From Ophioderma brevispina (taxonomy: Eukaryota; Echinodermata; Ophiuroidea; Amphilepidida; Ophiodermatidae), in assembly GCA_023653785.1 (NCBI GenBank), contig JAMKCH010007129.1:1-64000 (forward strand): a stretch of DNA of 64,000 nt, given 5' to 3'. The notes under the pieces are model-generated. The model was not told where the DNA came from. It worked only from the letters and a program-made list of their open reading frames with translations, and did not search any database. The first letter of the stretch is position 1, and each line of letters begins with the position of its first letter. Below, one piece after another: positions 1-12,400 of the stretch. The translations under genes were made by a program, and so were the position numbers.

Positions 1-1
1 T

Positions 2-103
2 TGCACTTGTCCAAAGGAGTGCAAGAATCAGTCTATCAATGCAGCTGTTTATCCTGAGAACGAGTCAGATCATTCAAATAATCAAGAAACTTTCACAGAT
101 TAA
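2..103 (+). CDS. possible C-terminal coding fragment, cysteine-bearing with acidic tail
   Basis: The window opens inside an open frame of 33 codons ending at a TAA at 101-103. It reads CTCPKECKN, then a stretch rich in Asn, Glu, Asp and Ser. Cys-rich motifs followed by acidic tails occur at the C-termini of some transposon-encoded and CXC-type proteins, but this piece is too short to assign. It may equally be a chance ORF. The real gene, if any, lies to the left of the window. Confidence 0.15.
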   Translation, partial: CTCPKECKNQSINAAVYPENESDHSNNQETFTD

Positions 104-585
104 GAGTCAGACACAGATGATATCTATACTAAGTATTACTTAGTAGTTTTCTTCGCATATACTTGAAAAGAACAATATAGAACAGAGATAAAGGACAACA
201 TGAATCTGCTTTCATCATGTATGTATTGCCAAAGTATGGGCAATATTGTAGTAAACTTCAAAATAATTTTATCACACTTTTTGACAAATTGCATATTTGA
301 AAATGAGCAACTTGTAGCAGTTGAGCATGCTACAATCAGTTGTTAAGTAGAGTTTCAATTTAAGAGCTATGTAAAACAGTAGGTTTTTAAAGTGAAAACA
401 GTAGTCATTTTGGGATCCTGGGTGCCCTTTTGGAAGCTATTATGTACTTCTAGATCAGTATAAAATCTTACAATTTATATGAGCACATTGTCCAGTAATG
501 AGTACAGGTACTTGATCATTTAAGCCGTACATGTTTATATAGATGTGCTAAAACTGTGATTTGTTATTGTAACACATTTTACTTT
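104..585. other. AT-rich sequence, nothing recognised
   Basis: I see no coding pattern, RNA gene or clear repeat here. The stretch leads into the diverged duplication that starts near 586. Confidence 0.4.
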
Positions 586-1545
586 GGGCACTATAACTGT
601 TTACAGAATATGTTGTAAAGCTGGCCTTTTCACGGTGTGCATATTTCATAGGGACAAAGTCCTACAAAGTAATAAGTACTTATGAATAAGAATTTTCATT
701 GATCTCTTTGGTAAAAAATGTCAAAAACTCACATTTTTGCCTCATATACCACCTTAAACCCCATCAAGCATGGTATAATCCTGTAGAAAATTTTATTTGC
801 TTTAAAATGACACCAATCACATGCTGATTGGAGGCTTTCTTCAACCCGTTATCCTTAAACACATTGTTTTGTCAAAGCAGCGGCCATTTTGGCCGCCATC
901 TTGGATTTAGAGGTTACCGCAAAAAATTGAATCAGCAAGGCCATTACAGCAACTGAAATCAAACATTTATTATAGTTAGGTGATCAAAAACTGTCATATA
1001 GCATTTTATATGGTATTGACACACACATTTGTTTATGTGTTTAGAGAAATGTGCAAACATGGTGTTTTTGTGATTAAGACCCCATTCATTCTTAGACACT
1101 ATAACTTTTAAGTTAAACTAGCTATGATCCTGTGCTTTTCACACAAAATGCATATTATATGAGGGCAAATTCCTGAGAAGTCTTGATCCAATTATGAAGA
1201 ACCATTTTGATATATGGGGGAGAACGTATTTCAGTCCGCATCATTTTTTTGAAAAAAATGGCAAAAATATGCCTTTTTGGCCCCAAAACGGTGTGTAGAT
1301 AACAATGAAACCCACAAAAGGGGGTATGATCATGCAGATAATTAAATTATCTTCAATATGACACCAAAAACAAGGTGATTGAAGGCTCACGTAGGACATT
1401 ACCCTCAAAATACTGTCGTTAGCCAAAACGGCGGCCATTTTGGCCGCCATCTTGGATTTCGAGGTGACCGCAACAAAATTTAATAAGCACACCTCTGAAT
1501 TATTGTGTATTATCATAAAAACTACCAAAAAATCAAGGTGTGCTT
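586..1545 (+). repeat. diverged direct duplication (two ~430-bp units) with GCCGCCATCTTGG motif
   Basis: Two head-to-tail units, about 586-1000 and 1100-1545, share the same order of landmarks: CACTATAACT, a CTTTTCAC block, ATGACACCAA, GATTG-AGGCT, and a terminal GGCCATTTTGGCCGCCATC block followed by a GAGGT-ACCGCAA block. The units are clearly related but diverged by substitutions and small indels. The GCCGCCATCTTGGA box lies at 892-905 and 1443-1456; it resembles the YY1 consensus and recurs in other repeats of this window. This is probably an old transposable-element fragment. Confidence 0.7.
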
Positions 1546-1620
1546 AGTTTGTAGTGATCTGGCAAGTAACTTGCTTATTTTTGATTTTGGCCCTTAACTT
1601 ATGTGTGTTATTATTTGTGT

Positions 1621-2052
1621 TTTGTCCGTCGGACATTTAAGTTTAAATCTGAGAGTCCGACGGATGCCGAGTAATATATTTCATTGTCCTGGGACTCCTG
1701 TTTTTAAAATGGAGCGTCCCATATGACTTGTGTGATAAGTTGTTTTTGTCCGTCGGACACTAAGGTTTAAGTCTGAGAGTCCGACGAACACTACGTTCAA
1801 CGTTTCATTGTCCTAGGACTGCTGGTTATAAAATGGAGCGTCCCATAGGACTGTGTGTAATAAGTTGTTTTTGTCCGTCGAACACTAAGGTTTAAGTCTG
1901 AGAGTCCGACGGACACTAAAAGGTTTAAGTCTGAGAGTCCGACGGACACTAAGTTCAACGTTTCATTGTCCTAGGACTCCTGGTTTTAAAATGGAGCGTC
2001 CCATAGGACTTTGTCTTGCAAACTGTTTTTGTCCTTCGGACACTAAGGTTTA
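1621..2052 (+). repeat. ~122-bp tandem repeat with GTCCGTCGGAC palindromes
   Basis: About three and a half units start near 1622, 1744, 1869 and 2030. Each has GTCCGTCGGAC (itself a near-perfect palindrome), then TTTAAGTCTGAGAGTCCGACGG, then a block containing TTTCATTGTCCTAGGACT and ATGGAGCGTCCCATA. The third unit has an extra internal duplication of the TTTAAGTCTGAGAG segment (around 1920-1945). The outer blocks are mutually complementary, so each unit can fold into a hairpin. Confidence 0.85.
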
Positions 2053-2282
2053 AGTGTAATAATGGGTGTAAAATCATATAAGCAAGTAACATTACTTATT
2101 CAATTCTTCTGTGAATCCTGGAAGTTCTCAGCACTGCCTTCTCAAGTCTGTGCTTCCGATATCCCAGGCAATGCGATGCCTAACGAGATCAGTACTTCAG
2201 GTCCTATAAAAGCCAGCATGACTAACAGGCACCAACACACTGCAGTCCTCATCATCTGCCTACACAATGACCCGTTGACTTA
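2053..2282 (+). other. unique segment between tandem repeat and its inverted copy; TATA-like box
   Basis: This 230-bp segment separates the direct array from an inverted partial copy. It contains CCTATAAAAG (TATAAA at 2205-2210) and a 73-codon open frame with no recognisable motif. The arrangement is that of the middle of a fold-back element or an inserted promoter-like fragment. A remnant LTR is possible but unsupported. Confidence 0.3.
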
Positions 2283-2340
2283 GTGTCCCGTCGGACTCTC
2301 AGACTTAACCTTAGTGTCCCGACGACAAACACAACTTATC
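2283..2340 (-). repeat. inverted partial copy of the 122-bp repeat
   Basis: The stretch around 2283-2335 is the reverse complement of the hairpin core of the array at 1621-2052 (CGTCGGACTCTCAGACTTA). It makes 1621-2340 an imperfect large inverted repeat. Confidence 0.75.
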
Positions 2341-2913
2341 ACACAAGAATGTCGGAAATTGCCCCTGCTTATATGATTATACACACCAAGATCTTTGTGT
2401 GAATTGTCTTTTGAGAAACTGTCTCGTTGGAGCACTTTGTGAAGCTTTGTTTGAACATGAGTACGTCCTCAATATTCCTAATAACGAAGAATGTGTGTAC
2501 GTCAATATATCATATAAAACATTCATTTTCTTCCCGTTGTGACCTTTTGTCCATGTATTTGAACCTTTGCCCCCGATAGGATTTGTTCTGTTCTCAGTCC
2601 GCTTGTCCCCTTTTTGACCAAATGTGGTGGTCATCGGTGCCATTTCTATCCTACGTAATTGACCTCGAGTGACTATGACTTTTTTTGGTTAGATCTAACC
2701 TCATCCAAAGAAAGGTCCCTCCTTACATACCTTCCTGTCAATATCATCCCCGTATGTTCCAAAGCATAGACGAAACGCTGAGCCATCCAGACAGACGCGT
2801 CAACAGTCAATATCTCATTTTATGTGTATAGAGTATTACAATTATCTATGTGTTTTATAGTTTGGGACATGTTCCTTTTGGAAAAGGCCCCAATTCCAAG
2901 AAAAGCTACCTGT
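2341..2913. other. unrecognised non-coding stretch
   Basis: No convincing gene, RNA or repeat is visible. Open frames here are short and compositionally unremarkable. Confidence 0.4.
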
Positions 2914-3419
2914 TGGGTAATATACCACAAGGTTTATTCTTCATATGATATAATTAGTGCTGAAAATTAGAACTGAAAACTTGCCATATCCCTTGGTAGC
3001 AAAGTACAAAGAACAACGATGCCATTTTACAGACGCATAAGTAAGGGCGGTTTTTTGCCGTTTGCCCCAGAATCGAGCAGCCGTGACCGTTACTTTCAAA
3101 ATTAAACATCATGGCGACCATAAAATATTTACAAAAAAAGGGCGTATTTGTAATTTTTAAATTCGTGCCAAAGCCGGCAACCGTTGAAAAAAACCTGCGA
3201 ATTTGTTTTTACCACAAAATTAAAAAAATAACACTGTCTGCCTGCTGTAACCAATAATTCAAATGGTGCTTATTTGTAGGCACACAAGGTTTGTAGAATA
3301 ATTTGCCAGGTAGTTTGAATTAAATAAAAAAGTTTACCAAGCTCGAATCGGATTTTTAACTCAATTGTGAGTTTTCCACATTTTTTTAAAAATACTGCAA
3401 GTAAACTTTAGTCATCCCC

Positions 3420-3770
3420 TTGGCAAGATGCATTCTGAATGTGCCTCAGTTGACCTTTGAACTGATCCATGACCTTTGCATCATCCACATATACAAACCC
3501 CTATTGGCACTAACCAAACCCCAATTTTGGTGTAAATCGGATTAAAGCTTTTCGAAGGAGACGTGAAACAAAAACTAACGAAACTGGAAACACACCCACA
3601 CATACATCGATACACATACGACATGACCTCAGATGACCTTTGACCTTGATCTATGACCTTGACGATCATCTCCCATATGACGATTCCTACCGCACCTTAA
3701 AGTCTGGTTTAAAATCGGACTTTTTCGAAGGTAGACTTAAAAAACATGGACATGCGCGCACTCGCAAAAT
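3420..3770 (+). repeat. sub-repeat monomers with TGACCTTTGACCT boxes (copy 1)
   Basis: Two ~165-bp monomers carry TGACC-TTTGACC boxes, ATCATCCACATATGA, and TAAATCGGACTTT followed by a GAAGGAGAC block. TGACCTTTGACCT at 3634-3646 reads AGGTCAAAGGTCA on the other strand, the direct-repeat-1 consensus bound by HNF4/RXR-type nuclear receptors. The same monomers occur at 8565-8900 and, inverted, at 21905-22000 and 23050-23340. Confidence 0.75.
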
Positions 3771-4186
3771 CCCCCTTCAGCTTTTCAGCCAGGTGTAACA
3801 ATGGTAATCCTTAAAAAAAGAATGGATACTTTGCATGAGACACTATGATAACCCAGATGTTTATTGTCATATGTTTTGTTGATGCCATTGTAATTTAAGA
3901 ACTTTAAAACCTCAAAATGGAGCTTCGAAAACAATGTTTTTGATCCAGTATTCTCAAATTATCATAAAGAACTCCTTTGTCACGCTTGTCAAAGAAGCTT
4001 ATTTTTGATAGCCAGTAAAATGCATATGGATGTAATTTCATAATACACTTCATGATCAAAGTAATACTTATTACATGAAAATCATAAAGAAAAAATTACT
4101 AAATCAAATATAATACACATCCACAGGGCAAAAAAGTTCAAAACTATTACACAGAATTTGTCAACGAACATTGAAGTGAAATCAGC

Positions 4187-4310
4187 GCCATGATGGGGAT
4201 TCGAACGCCGGTGCTTAATTATACACGTCAATAACACAATACACAGCAATTCTACACTATACTTACTTTTGTGTATTTTGAAGCTTCTCCCGCTGTACCA
4301 CACGAGGACG
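4187..4310 (-). ncRNA. tRNA-like pol III promoter block (SINE head or split tRNA relic), copy 1
   Basis: Read on the minus strand, a TGGTACAGCGG box (4290-4300) matches the tRNA A-box/D-arm. About 90 bp downstream, GTTCGAATCCCC (4195-4206) matches the B-box/T-arm. The spacing is longer than in a normal tRNA and the outer ends do not pair as an acceptor stem, so this is not a functional tRNA gene. It fits a tRNA-derived SINE head or a tRNA relic with a long insertion, carried inside the 5.2-kb repeat. Confidence 0.5.
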
Positions 4311-7300
4311 CTCGAAATCTCCTGCATTTTTTAATTCCTAAAATGCCTTCGTCTGGTAGTGGTTTTCTATATTATAATATTTATAAATATATTAATGGCA
4401 TAGGACTGATCATGTCACCGTAATACAGAGTCCTAGGACCTGGGGACGCTCAATTTCGTGATAGCTGTAATGAATTTGAGTGTCCCCCAATAGAGGCGTC
4501 CTAGTCATATAACCCGGAGCTACACACATTTGTAAAACACATCTCAAGTACAAAGGTTTGAGTGAATAAGTGTGTTGACAGACTGACAAGGACCCGCCTG
4601 AATCTCTGACTCCCTGAAACTTGGTCGTAAGAGTAATTAGACATAGTGAATATCGGAACTAGCAAACGGTGTAATGGAACGATGTAATGAATGGGGGGGA
4701 AATAGTTTGAAGAAGTGTAGTTTTGCCTTGTGCTATTAGACCACCAAGAGCACAAAGACGATTTCCAAACTAAACCACTGTCTTTTTCGCTAATATGGAA
4801 TTTGATCTATTGCAACACAAATTGTACTAGTTGTCTACGAAATTTATTATAAAAATGAGAATGAATTATTTGAGAAGCTTTCGTGCTTTGTATAGCGCTA
4901 TACAGTGACCACCAGGTTAATTATATTAAGTAGTGGTGCGCTATTATGATCTAACGATGTCTAAAGAAGTTTCGTTGTGGTAGCTGCGTCTGTGTTTTAA
5001 TGAATATTGCTGTTTTTCTGTTACTTTTCAGTTTCACGTCTCTACTCATTTAATGATATAAAACCTGTAGTTGTCACTGTGGGTACACATGAACGAGATT
5101 ATTTCCATTGGAGATCGGGCTCTAGTGTTCAATACCATACATACAGGGAATGACCGAATCCCGATAGAATTACCCCCTGGACTGGCTCTCTTGCATGGGA
5201 ATCTAGTAGGGCAGGGGTGTTTTTATTTAAAGGCAATTGTTTAAGAAATTATAAACATATTTCCAAAATGTACTGAATAATTTAGACAAAAATGGCATTT
5301 ATTGTCTTTGCGCGATTTATGTAGCAAACGCCCAGACCAGACCATTCCGCACAATATTAATAGTCGTCTGGGTTGTGTTTCGCTTTGCTCAGCATACCTC
5401 TTGACGACTATAATATTCGCGACTGGTTTGTTTATCGCCCTTTATCTCCATAAAGCATAGATCACAATAATTTACTAAAGGGTATAGCCACCATATCAAA
5501 CCCCATTGAATTACCCCTGGTCCATGATAAAATTGACCAAGTAATTATACCCTGTGTCTAAGCCTCTACGGTAAGTAATGCCTATAAGGCATTATCACAA
5601 TGACCAAACCCGGTGCCCAACAATGACGACGTCGAGAAAAGAATTCCTCTGATTTAGCATCTTACAGGTAAATACTAACCCGTAGTGAGTTGAAGCAGGA
5701 CTATTAATACAAGGACTCGTGGAAGGAGAGAGGGAGGCCTCTATAATCATAATAGTTATATTTCCCATCCTGTTTTTTGATTTGGTGTTTTTGACAACAC
5801 TTAATGCATGTCGCAAGGGTATGTGATTTTGTTATCCCCAAAATACACTTGTATCAAACAAACAATGAGAAAAATCTGAGAAACTTCAGGGGCAATTCTC
5901 TCTGGAAAAACCAAAGCCTAGAGCATGCCGATCCATTTCAATGACCATTTATTTATCTTGAAGGAAGACAGAAGATGTGCTCATGGTCCTCTGTTATGGA
6001 ACTTGTAAGTTACGGCCTATAGATGAGAACCTTTTGTCCCTTCATAAGCTACAAGAGGCTACATGAGGCGCCCTTTATAAACAATACCCAAATACCTAGT
6101 TCGTACGCTGCTAAGATTTTGATAAAAAACCGTCTTCACACCCAAAGAGGTTCTAAATAGATAGAGGCAAAATGTTACGTACTCGTTTAAAAGGTCATGC
6201 GTCCTCGCATGTTTTGCCGACCACAATAGAAAAATCGATTCCAACAATAAAAAGCAATGGCTGCCTCCGCTTCTTCCACTCCTGTGGGTGTCGCTTTGCA
6301 TATACAACTATCGTATGATACAAAGTGATGTATGATGTTAGAGGTGGCCAGGTGTACTAATAGTGCAGCCTGAATCATTGTGCTCAGATATTTTTTTTTT
6401 CTCAAATGAAATGCGTCGCTTAGGTGAAAAGATGTATTCATTGAGGCGGTTGTCTTTAAATCAAGACGACTGACGTTCATTTCATGCGTTGTGTTGCCAT
6501 GGGTAGACCAACATTTAACCACCCAATAGCACCCACATCCCACAACTGATAGTTGGGGATTGTTTGTATCGATTGACATTATGTGGATGTATACAAAGCC
6601 ACCCAACGCTAATAATTATTCCTGCAATATTCAAGATGTGCAGCGCCCATCACGGACGACTGTTTTGAATGGGCTTCTACCCCCTGTTCCCACACCAAGC
6701 AGACTCAGGATACAACCCAATGGCCAATATGACCGCGCTAATTTATATCATTGATCAGTTAACTGCCCTATGACTTATATCCATTCCCACGGCGCAGTTC
6801 CATTCACCTTATTGAACAAATACATCCCTGTTTGTAGTATGAGTTATGATACCCCAGGCCGGGCATAGTCATCTTTGTTAACATGTGCTCATTCATGCTA
6901 CTTGAGAAGCAGAGTCCTTGGTAATTACATCCCTATCTATATAGTGATATGTGTGGTTTGTATGTCATTTATGTAAAAAGGTTCGTTGTTGTTTTTGGCA
7001 ATTCATTTAGTGTTCCGTCGGCCCCCAGAAAAACAGAATGAAAAATTAGGTCTTTCCACCTTCCACCCCAAGACACAGAACGCCACTCACATTATGTTGC
7101 TAAATATTAGCGCACATCCTTGCAACGGCATGGTCTTGGGGTGGGATTAAATGCTTCAAATTGGAAAATCAATTAACCCATTGAAGCCTGTATTATAAAC
7201 TTTTGACATAAACCGACTTTTAGGGGAATTTTCTGTAAATTGGGCATTTTTGAAACCGCAAAGGTAAACTTTGAGAATGTCGCTTTATAATGAGAAACGT

Positions 7301-8564
7301 TTCAAGTTCATACATCCGTTTCTCATGAAACGATATAGGGGCTCCTTCATTCCTTATCCGGCGATGTCCTCACATAGGGGTCAATCTACCAGAGTTTAGG
7401 CTAGTACGTGATAACAGGCTGTATAATTAAAACTAACACAGTTTTTAGCGACAAACCAACTATTTTGGTTATTATTTACACTACACACAATAAACTTGAA
7501 AGTACTTCAAATGATGAAAGAAATTTACTATTTCTGACAATAAATTGCCTGAAATTGTGCCCCTAAGGAACAGGCCCAGCTGCATCAGGTACGTAACATT
7601 CTTGCGCTAAACTAAGGCACCATGGTAGAAGTTGGGGGGGGGAGTTTTTTTTGTGAGCATAAAAAGTGAGGACTCAGCTTACTGACGAACTCAATTCGCT
7701 ACATGTATGACCAAGTGAAAGGCTGCCATGCTGCACAAAGGCACTACTTAAAAATCACTGATCAAAGGATATCCACTCGCTCGGGTTGTTCATAATCGCC
7801 CTGTTTCTAAGCACGCCTAATATGTACAGCACCAAGGCAGGCACTGGGATGAACCCTTTCTTCGGTAGGAGTGGGATGAAGTGACATAAAGGTTATTAAA
7901 CACCCCATTTGTTTTAGATATGAACCGTGTTATAACCACACAGAATATACATAACTGACTAGATTAGCATAACATTTATGTAATAATTAGGGGCAGTCAC
8001 TAACATTTACTTAAATTTCCTAGATAAGTTGTGTATTTTTACATAAAACTTAAGTAATTCTATTTTTGGGAATATAACACAAAGGTTTATTTCCATATGA
8101 TATAATTAAGTGCATGAAAATGAGAAATGAAAACTGGCCATATCACATTGGTACAAAGTAACATCAGGAACAACGATGCCATTTTACAGACGCATAAGTG
8201 AAAGGGCGTTTTTGCCCCAGATCAGAGGCAGCCTGACCTGACTTTCAAAATTAAAAACATAATGGCGACCATAAAAAAATATTTAAAGGGCGTATTTGTA
8301 TTTTAATTCGTGCCAAAAGTCGGCAAACCGTTGAAAAAACCTGCGATTTTTTTACCTACAAAATTAAAAAAATAACACTGTCTGCTGTATTAATAATTCA
8401 AATGTGCATATTTGTATGGCACACAAGGTTTTTAGAATAATTTGCTGGTGTTGAATTAAATAAAAAAAGTTTACCAAGCTCAATCGGAGTTTTACTCAAT
8501 TGTGAGTGTTTCCACATTTTTTTTTTAAATACTGCAAGTAAACTTTCGTCATCCCCCTTGGCAA

Positions 8565-8900
8565 GATGGCATTCTGGAATGTGACCTCATTTGACCTTTG
8601 ACCTTGATCCATGACCTTTGACATCATCCACATATGAAGAAACCCTTATTGCACCTTAACCCCAATTCTGGTGTAAATCGGACTTAAACTTTTTGAAGGA
8701 GACGTGAAAAACGAAAACCTAACGAAACTGGAACACACACACACACATACATAGATACACATACGACATGACCTCAGATGACCTTTGACCTTGATCTATG
8801 ACCGTTGACATCATCTACATATGAAGAAATTCCTACCGCACCTTAAGTCTGGTTTAAATCGGACTTTTCGAAGGAGACTTAAAAACATGCGGACATGCGC
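8565..8900 (+). repeat. sub-repeat monomers with TGACCTTTGACCT boxes (copy 2)
   Basis: This is the counterpart of 3420-3770 in the second large unit. It holds exact TGACCTTTGACCT boxes at 8592-8604 and 8779-8791. A short CACACACACACA run sits between the monomers. Confidence 0.75.
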
Positions 8901-9325
8901 GCAATCGCAAAATCCCCCTCTGCTTTTCAGGCCAGGTGGTAAAAATGGTAATCATTAAAAAAGAATGGAATATTTGCATGAGAAAATATGTAACCCAGAT
9001 CGTTTTCATATTTTTGTATGATGGCCATTTTAATTTCGAATTTTAGAAACCTCAAAAATGAGCTTCGAAAACAAAGTTTTTGAATCCAGTATTCTCAAAT
9101 TATCATAAAGGACTCCTTTGTCACTTGTCAAAGAAAGCTTATTTTGATAGCCAGGTTAAAATGCATATGCAATGTAATTTCATAATGACACTTAATGATA
9201 AAAGTAATAATTATATAATTCGAAAATCATAAAGAAATTAAGAATCAAATATATAAACATACACAGGGCAAAAAATCAAAACTATTACACAGAATTTGTC
9301 AACGAACATTCAAGTGAAAGTGGCG

Positions 9326-9450
9326 CCATGATGGGGATTCGAACCCCGTGGCTTAATTATAACAAAAATAACACAATACAAGCTATCTACACTATACTTA
9401 CTTTTTTGTAATTTTGAGGTCTTACCGCTGTACCACACAAGGACCCGCTC
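9326..9450 (-). ncRNA. tRNA-like pol III promoter block, copy 2
   Basis: This is the homologue of 4187-4310. The B-box here is perfect (GGTTCGAATCCCC, complement of 9333-9345), with a GGGG/CCCC T-stem. The A-box TGGTACAGCGG is the complement of 9425-9435. The surviving T-arm suggests this copy is closer to the ancestral sequence. Confidence 0.55.
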
Positions 9451-12400
9451 GACTCGTGCCTGCCTTTTTAATTCACTAAAGCCTTCGTCTGGTATGTGTT
9501 TCTATAATTATATTTATAAATATATTAAGGGCAAGGACTTCATGTCACAGTAATACAGAGTCCTAGGACCGTGGGGACGCCTCAATTTCGTGATAAGCTG
9601 TAATGAATCTGAAGTAGATTCTACACAAAATAGAGCGTCCTATCTTAAACCCGTGCGCCTAACAGACATGTGTAAACCCATCTCAATACAAAAGAGGTTT
9701 TGAGTGAATAATGTGTTTGACAGACTGACAGGGACCCTGAATCCCTGATCCACCCTGGAAACTTGCGGTCTTAATGAAAATACGGACGATCGAACTAGCA
9801 AAACGGTGTGATGGAACGATGTCATGGATGGGAAAAGTTTTGAAGAATTGTGGTTTTGGGCCTTGTGCATATTAAGACCGCCAAGAGCACTAAAGAAGAC
9901 GATGTCGAACTAACCACACTGACATTTTCTCTAATAGGACTTTTGATCTTTGCAACACAAATTGTAACTAAGTGTCTACGATTATACATGGAGAAACTGA
10001 AATGAAATGAAATTTGAGAAGCTTTCTGCTTCTGTGCTTTGGTTCCGCGCTATCAATTGACCACCCAACCAAGGTTCATTAGATTAGTCGTGGTTGCGCT
10101 ATTATGATCTAACGATGTCATAAAGGAAGTCCGTTTTTTTGGTATCCTTGCGTCTGTGTTATTTAATAATATTGCTGTTTTTCTGTTACTTTTCAGTTTC
10201 ACGTCTCTACTCATTTAATGCTATAAAAAAACCGCTGTAGTGTCCATAGTGTCACTGTGGGTACACACTGAACGGATTATTTCCAAATTGATCGGGCTCT
10301 AGAATTGTTTTCACATACCATACATACATGTGAATGACCCGAATACCTCCGATAGATTACCTACCCCTGGGACCCTGTCTCTTGCATGGGATATAGCTAA
10401 TGGCATTTGGTTGGTTGTATTTAGGAAACTTGTTACAATGTATAAACAATATGTATCCAAATGGTACGAAATTAGAAAAAAATGCATTATTTCTTTGCAC
10501 GTGCGATGAATATGTAGATAAAGGTCTCCAAACAGATCATTCGCAAATATAATCGTCGTCTTGGTGTGTGTTTCGCTTGCTCAGCATACCTCTTGCGACT
10601 ATAAATTCGCGACTGGTTTTGATATTTTATCGCCCTTTACTAAAGCATATATCCCATAAATCTAGAACTACAGGGTAGCCAACCATATCATCCCCCATTG
10701 AATTCTCCCCTGTACCATGATAATAAATTTGACCTAAGTAAGTATAACCCGTGTCTACCGCTAATGTTAAGCTAAATAACCTATAAAGGAGATTAATCAC
10801 AATGAAGACCAAACCCTGTGACCGCAAACCATGACGTCTAGAAAAGAAATTCCTCTGAGTAGCCATCTTACAGGTAAAATACCCGTAGTGAAGTTGAAGC
10901 AGGACACTTATTATATAACAAAGGACCATCTGTGCTCGCTGGATAGAGTAGAAGGAGGGCCCCTCTATACTCATAATAGTTATATTTCATCCATCCATGT
11001 TTTGAGTTGGTGTTTGACAAGTATTTTATCATGTACTCAAGTCCTGTTTTTTATCCCCAAAATACACTTTGTATCACGAAAAAAATGAGAAAAATCTGAG
11101 AAACTTCAGGGGGCATTGTCTCCCTCTGGAAAAAGCAAGCCTAAGCATGCCTCCATTTATCATATGGTGACCATTAGTAACTTGAATGAAAGAAACAGGA
11201 AGAGTTTTGCATAGCTGCCCTCTGTTATGGAACTTGTAAGTGAACCCCGGCCCCTTAGATAGACCTTTTTGTTCCTTCATAAGCTACAAGAGGCTACATG
11301 AAGGCAGCCCTTATACAATACCCAAAATTACCTATAGCGTACGCTGCTAAGATTTTGATAAAATAACCGTCTTCACACCCAAAGAGGTTCTAAATAGAAA
11401 GATGCAAAACGTTTCACGGTAATCTTTAAAATTCCATTCGTCTCGCATGTTTTGCCGACCAACAAGCCAAACATGAGTACCAACAATAGAAAAAGCAATG
11501 GCTGGCCTCCTCCGCTCTTTATCCCACATACTGTTTGTGTCGCTTTTGGCACTACCTAATCGGTAGGATACAAACTTGATGTATGTGTTAGAGGTGGCCA
11601 GGTATAATAATCGTGCACCTGTGATCTTTGTGCTCGATACTTTTTTGTCTCATAATGAAATGCGCGCTTAGGAGTGAAAATTTGTATTCATTGAGGCGGT
11701 TTTTTTAAAATAGACGACTGACGTTCATTTCATTCGTTTGTGGGCGTGGGGCCAGGGGTAGGACAAAATTTACCACCCCCAATTAGCACCCAACATCCAA
11801 CAACTGATATTTTGGGGATTGTTGGTATCGAAATTGACATTATGTGTGTATACAAGTGCACCCAAACTAATAATTATTCCGTGCAATATTCAAAATTGTC
11901 AGCGCCCAGCACGGACGACCATATGGTTTTGAATGGGCTATCCCCATCACCCCGCTTTTGTTCACCCAGCAGCTCAGGAAATACAACACAGGCCAATTAA
12001 CCCACGAACCACAACCGCGCTATTTATATCATGAGCCAAGTACATGCCCCTAGAGCAATATCATTCCCACGGCGCAGTTCAATTCACCATTGTATTGAAC
12101 AAATCCATCCCCTGTATTTTAGTATGATTTTATGATACCCAGGGACGTGGCATAGTCCATCTGTTGTTAACATTGTGCCATCAAGGCTACTGAACAGAGT
12201 CCTTTGTAGATTAGCATGCCCTGTCTCAGTGTAAGAGTGATATGGTGTGGTTTGTAATGTCATGTCATGTAAAAAGTTCGTTGTTGTTTTTGACAATTCC
12301 ATTTAGTGCTCCGGCCCCCCCAGAAAACAAAAATGAAAAAATTAGTTCTTTCCCCACCCCAAGACCCAGAACGACACTCACATATATTTGCAATAATAAT

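Larger units (their letters stand above)
2914..8069 (+). repeat. ~5.2-kb tandem repeat unit, copy 1
   Basis: The whole segment realigns, in the same order and orientation, to 8070-13391. Anchor pairs are AATATACCACAAGG (2916) with AATATAACACAAAGG (8072), the GCGCCATGATGGGGATTCGAA block (4187 and 9324), TAGAGGTGGCCAGGT (6338 and 11590), and the end block ACTTAAGTAATTCTATTTT (8048 and 13371). The copies differ by many one- to few-base indels as well as substitutions. No intact ORF of useful length survives in both copies. The family is also present at 63,725-64,000, so it is dispersed and not only a local duplication. Confidence 0.9.

Noticed and set aside
6187..6606. 139-codon minus-strand frame in repeat copy 1
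   Set aside because: The matching part of copy 2 is broken in this frame and the peptide has no recognisable motif, so it is a chance ORF in the repeat.
9326..9450. Functional intron-bearing tRNA gene
   Set aside because: A and B boxes are present, but the 5' and 3' ends do not form an acceptor stem and the spacing is too long and AT-rich.
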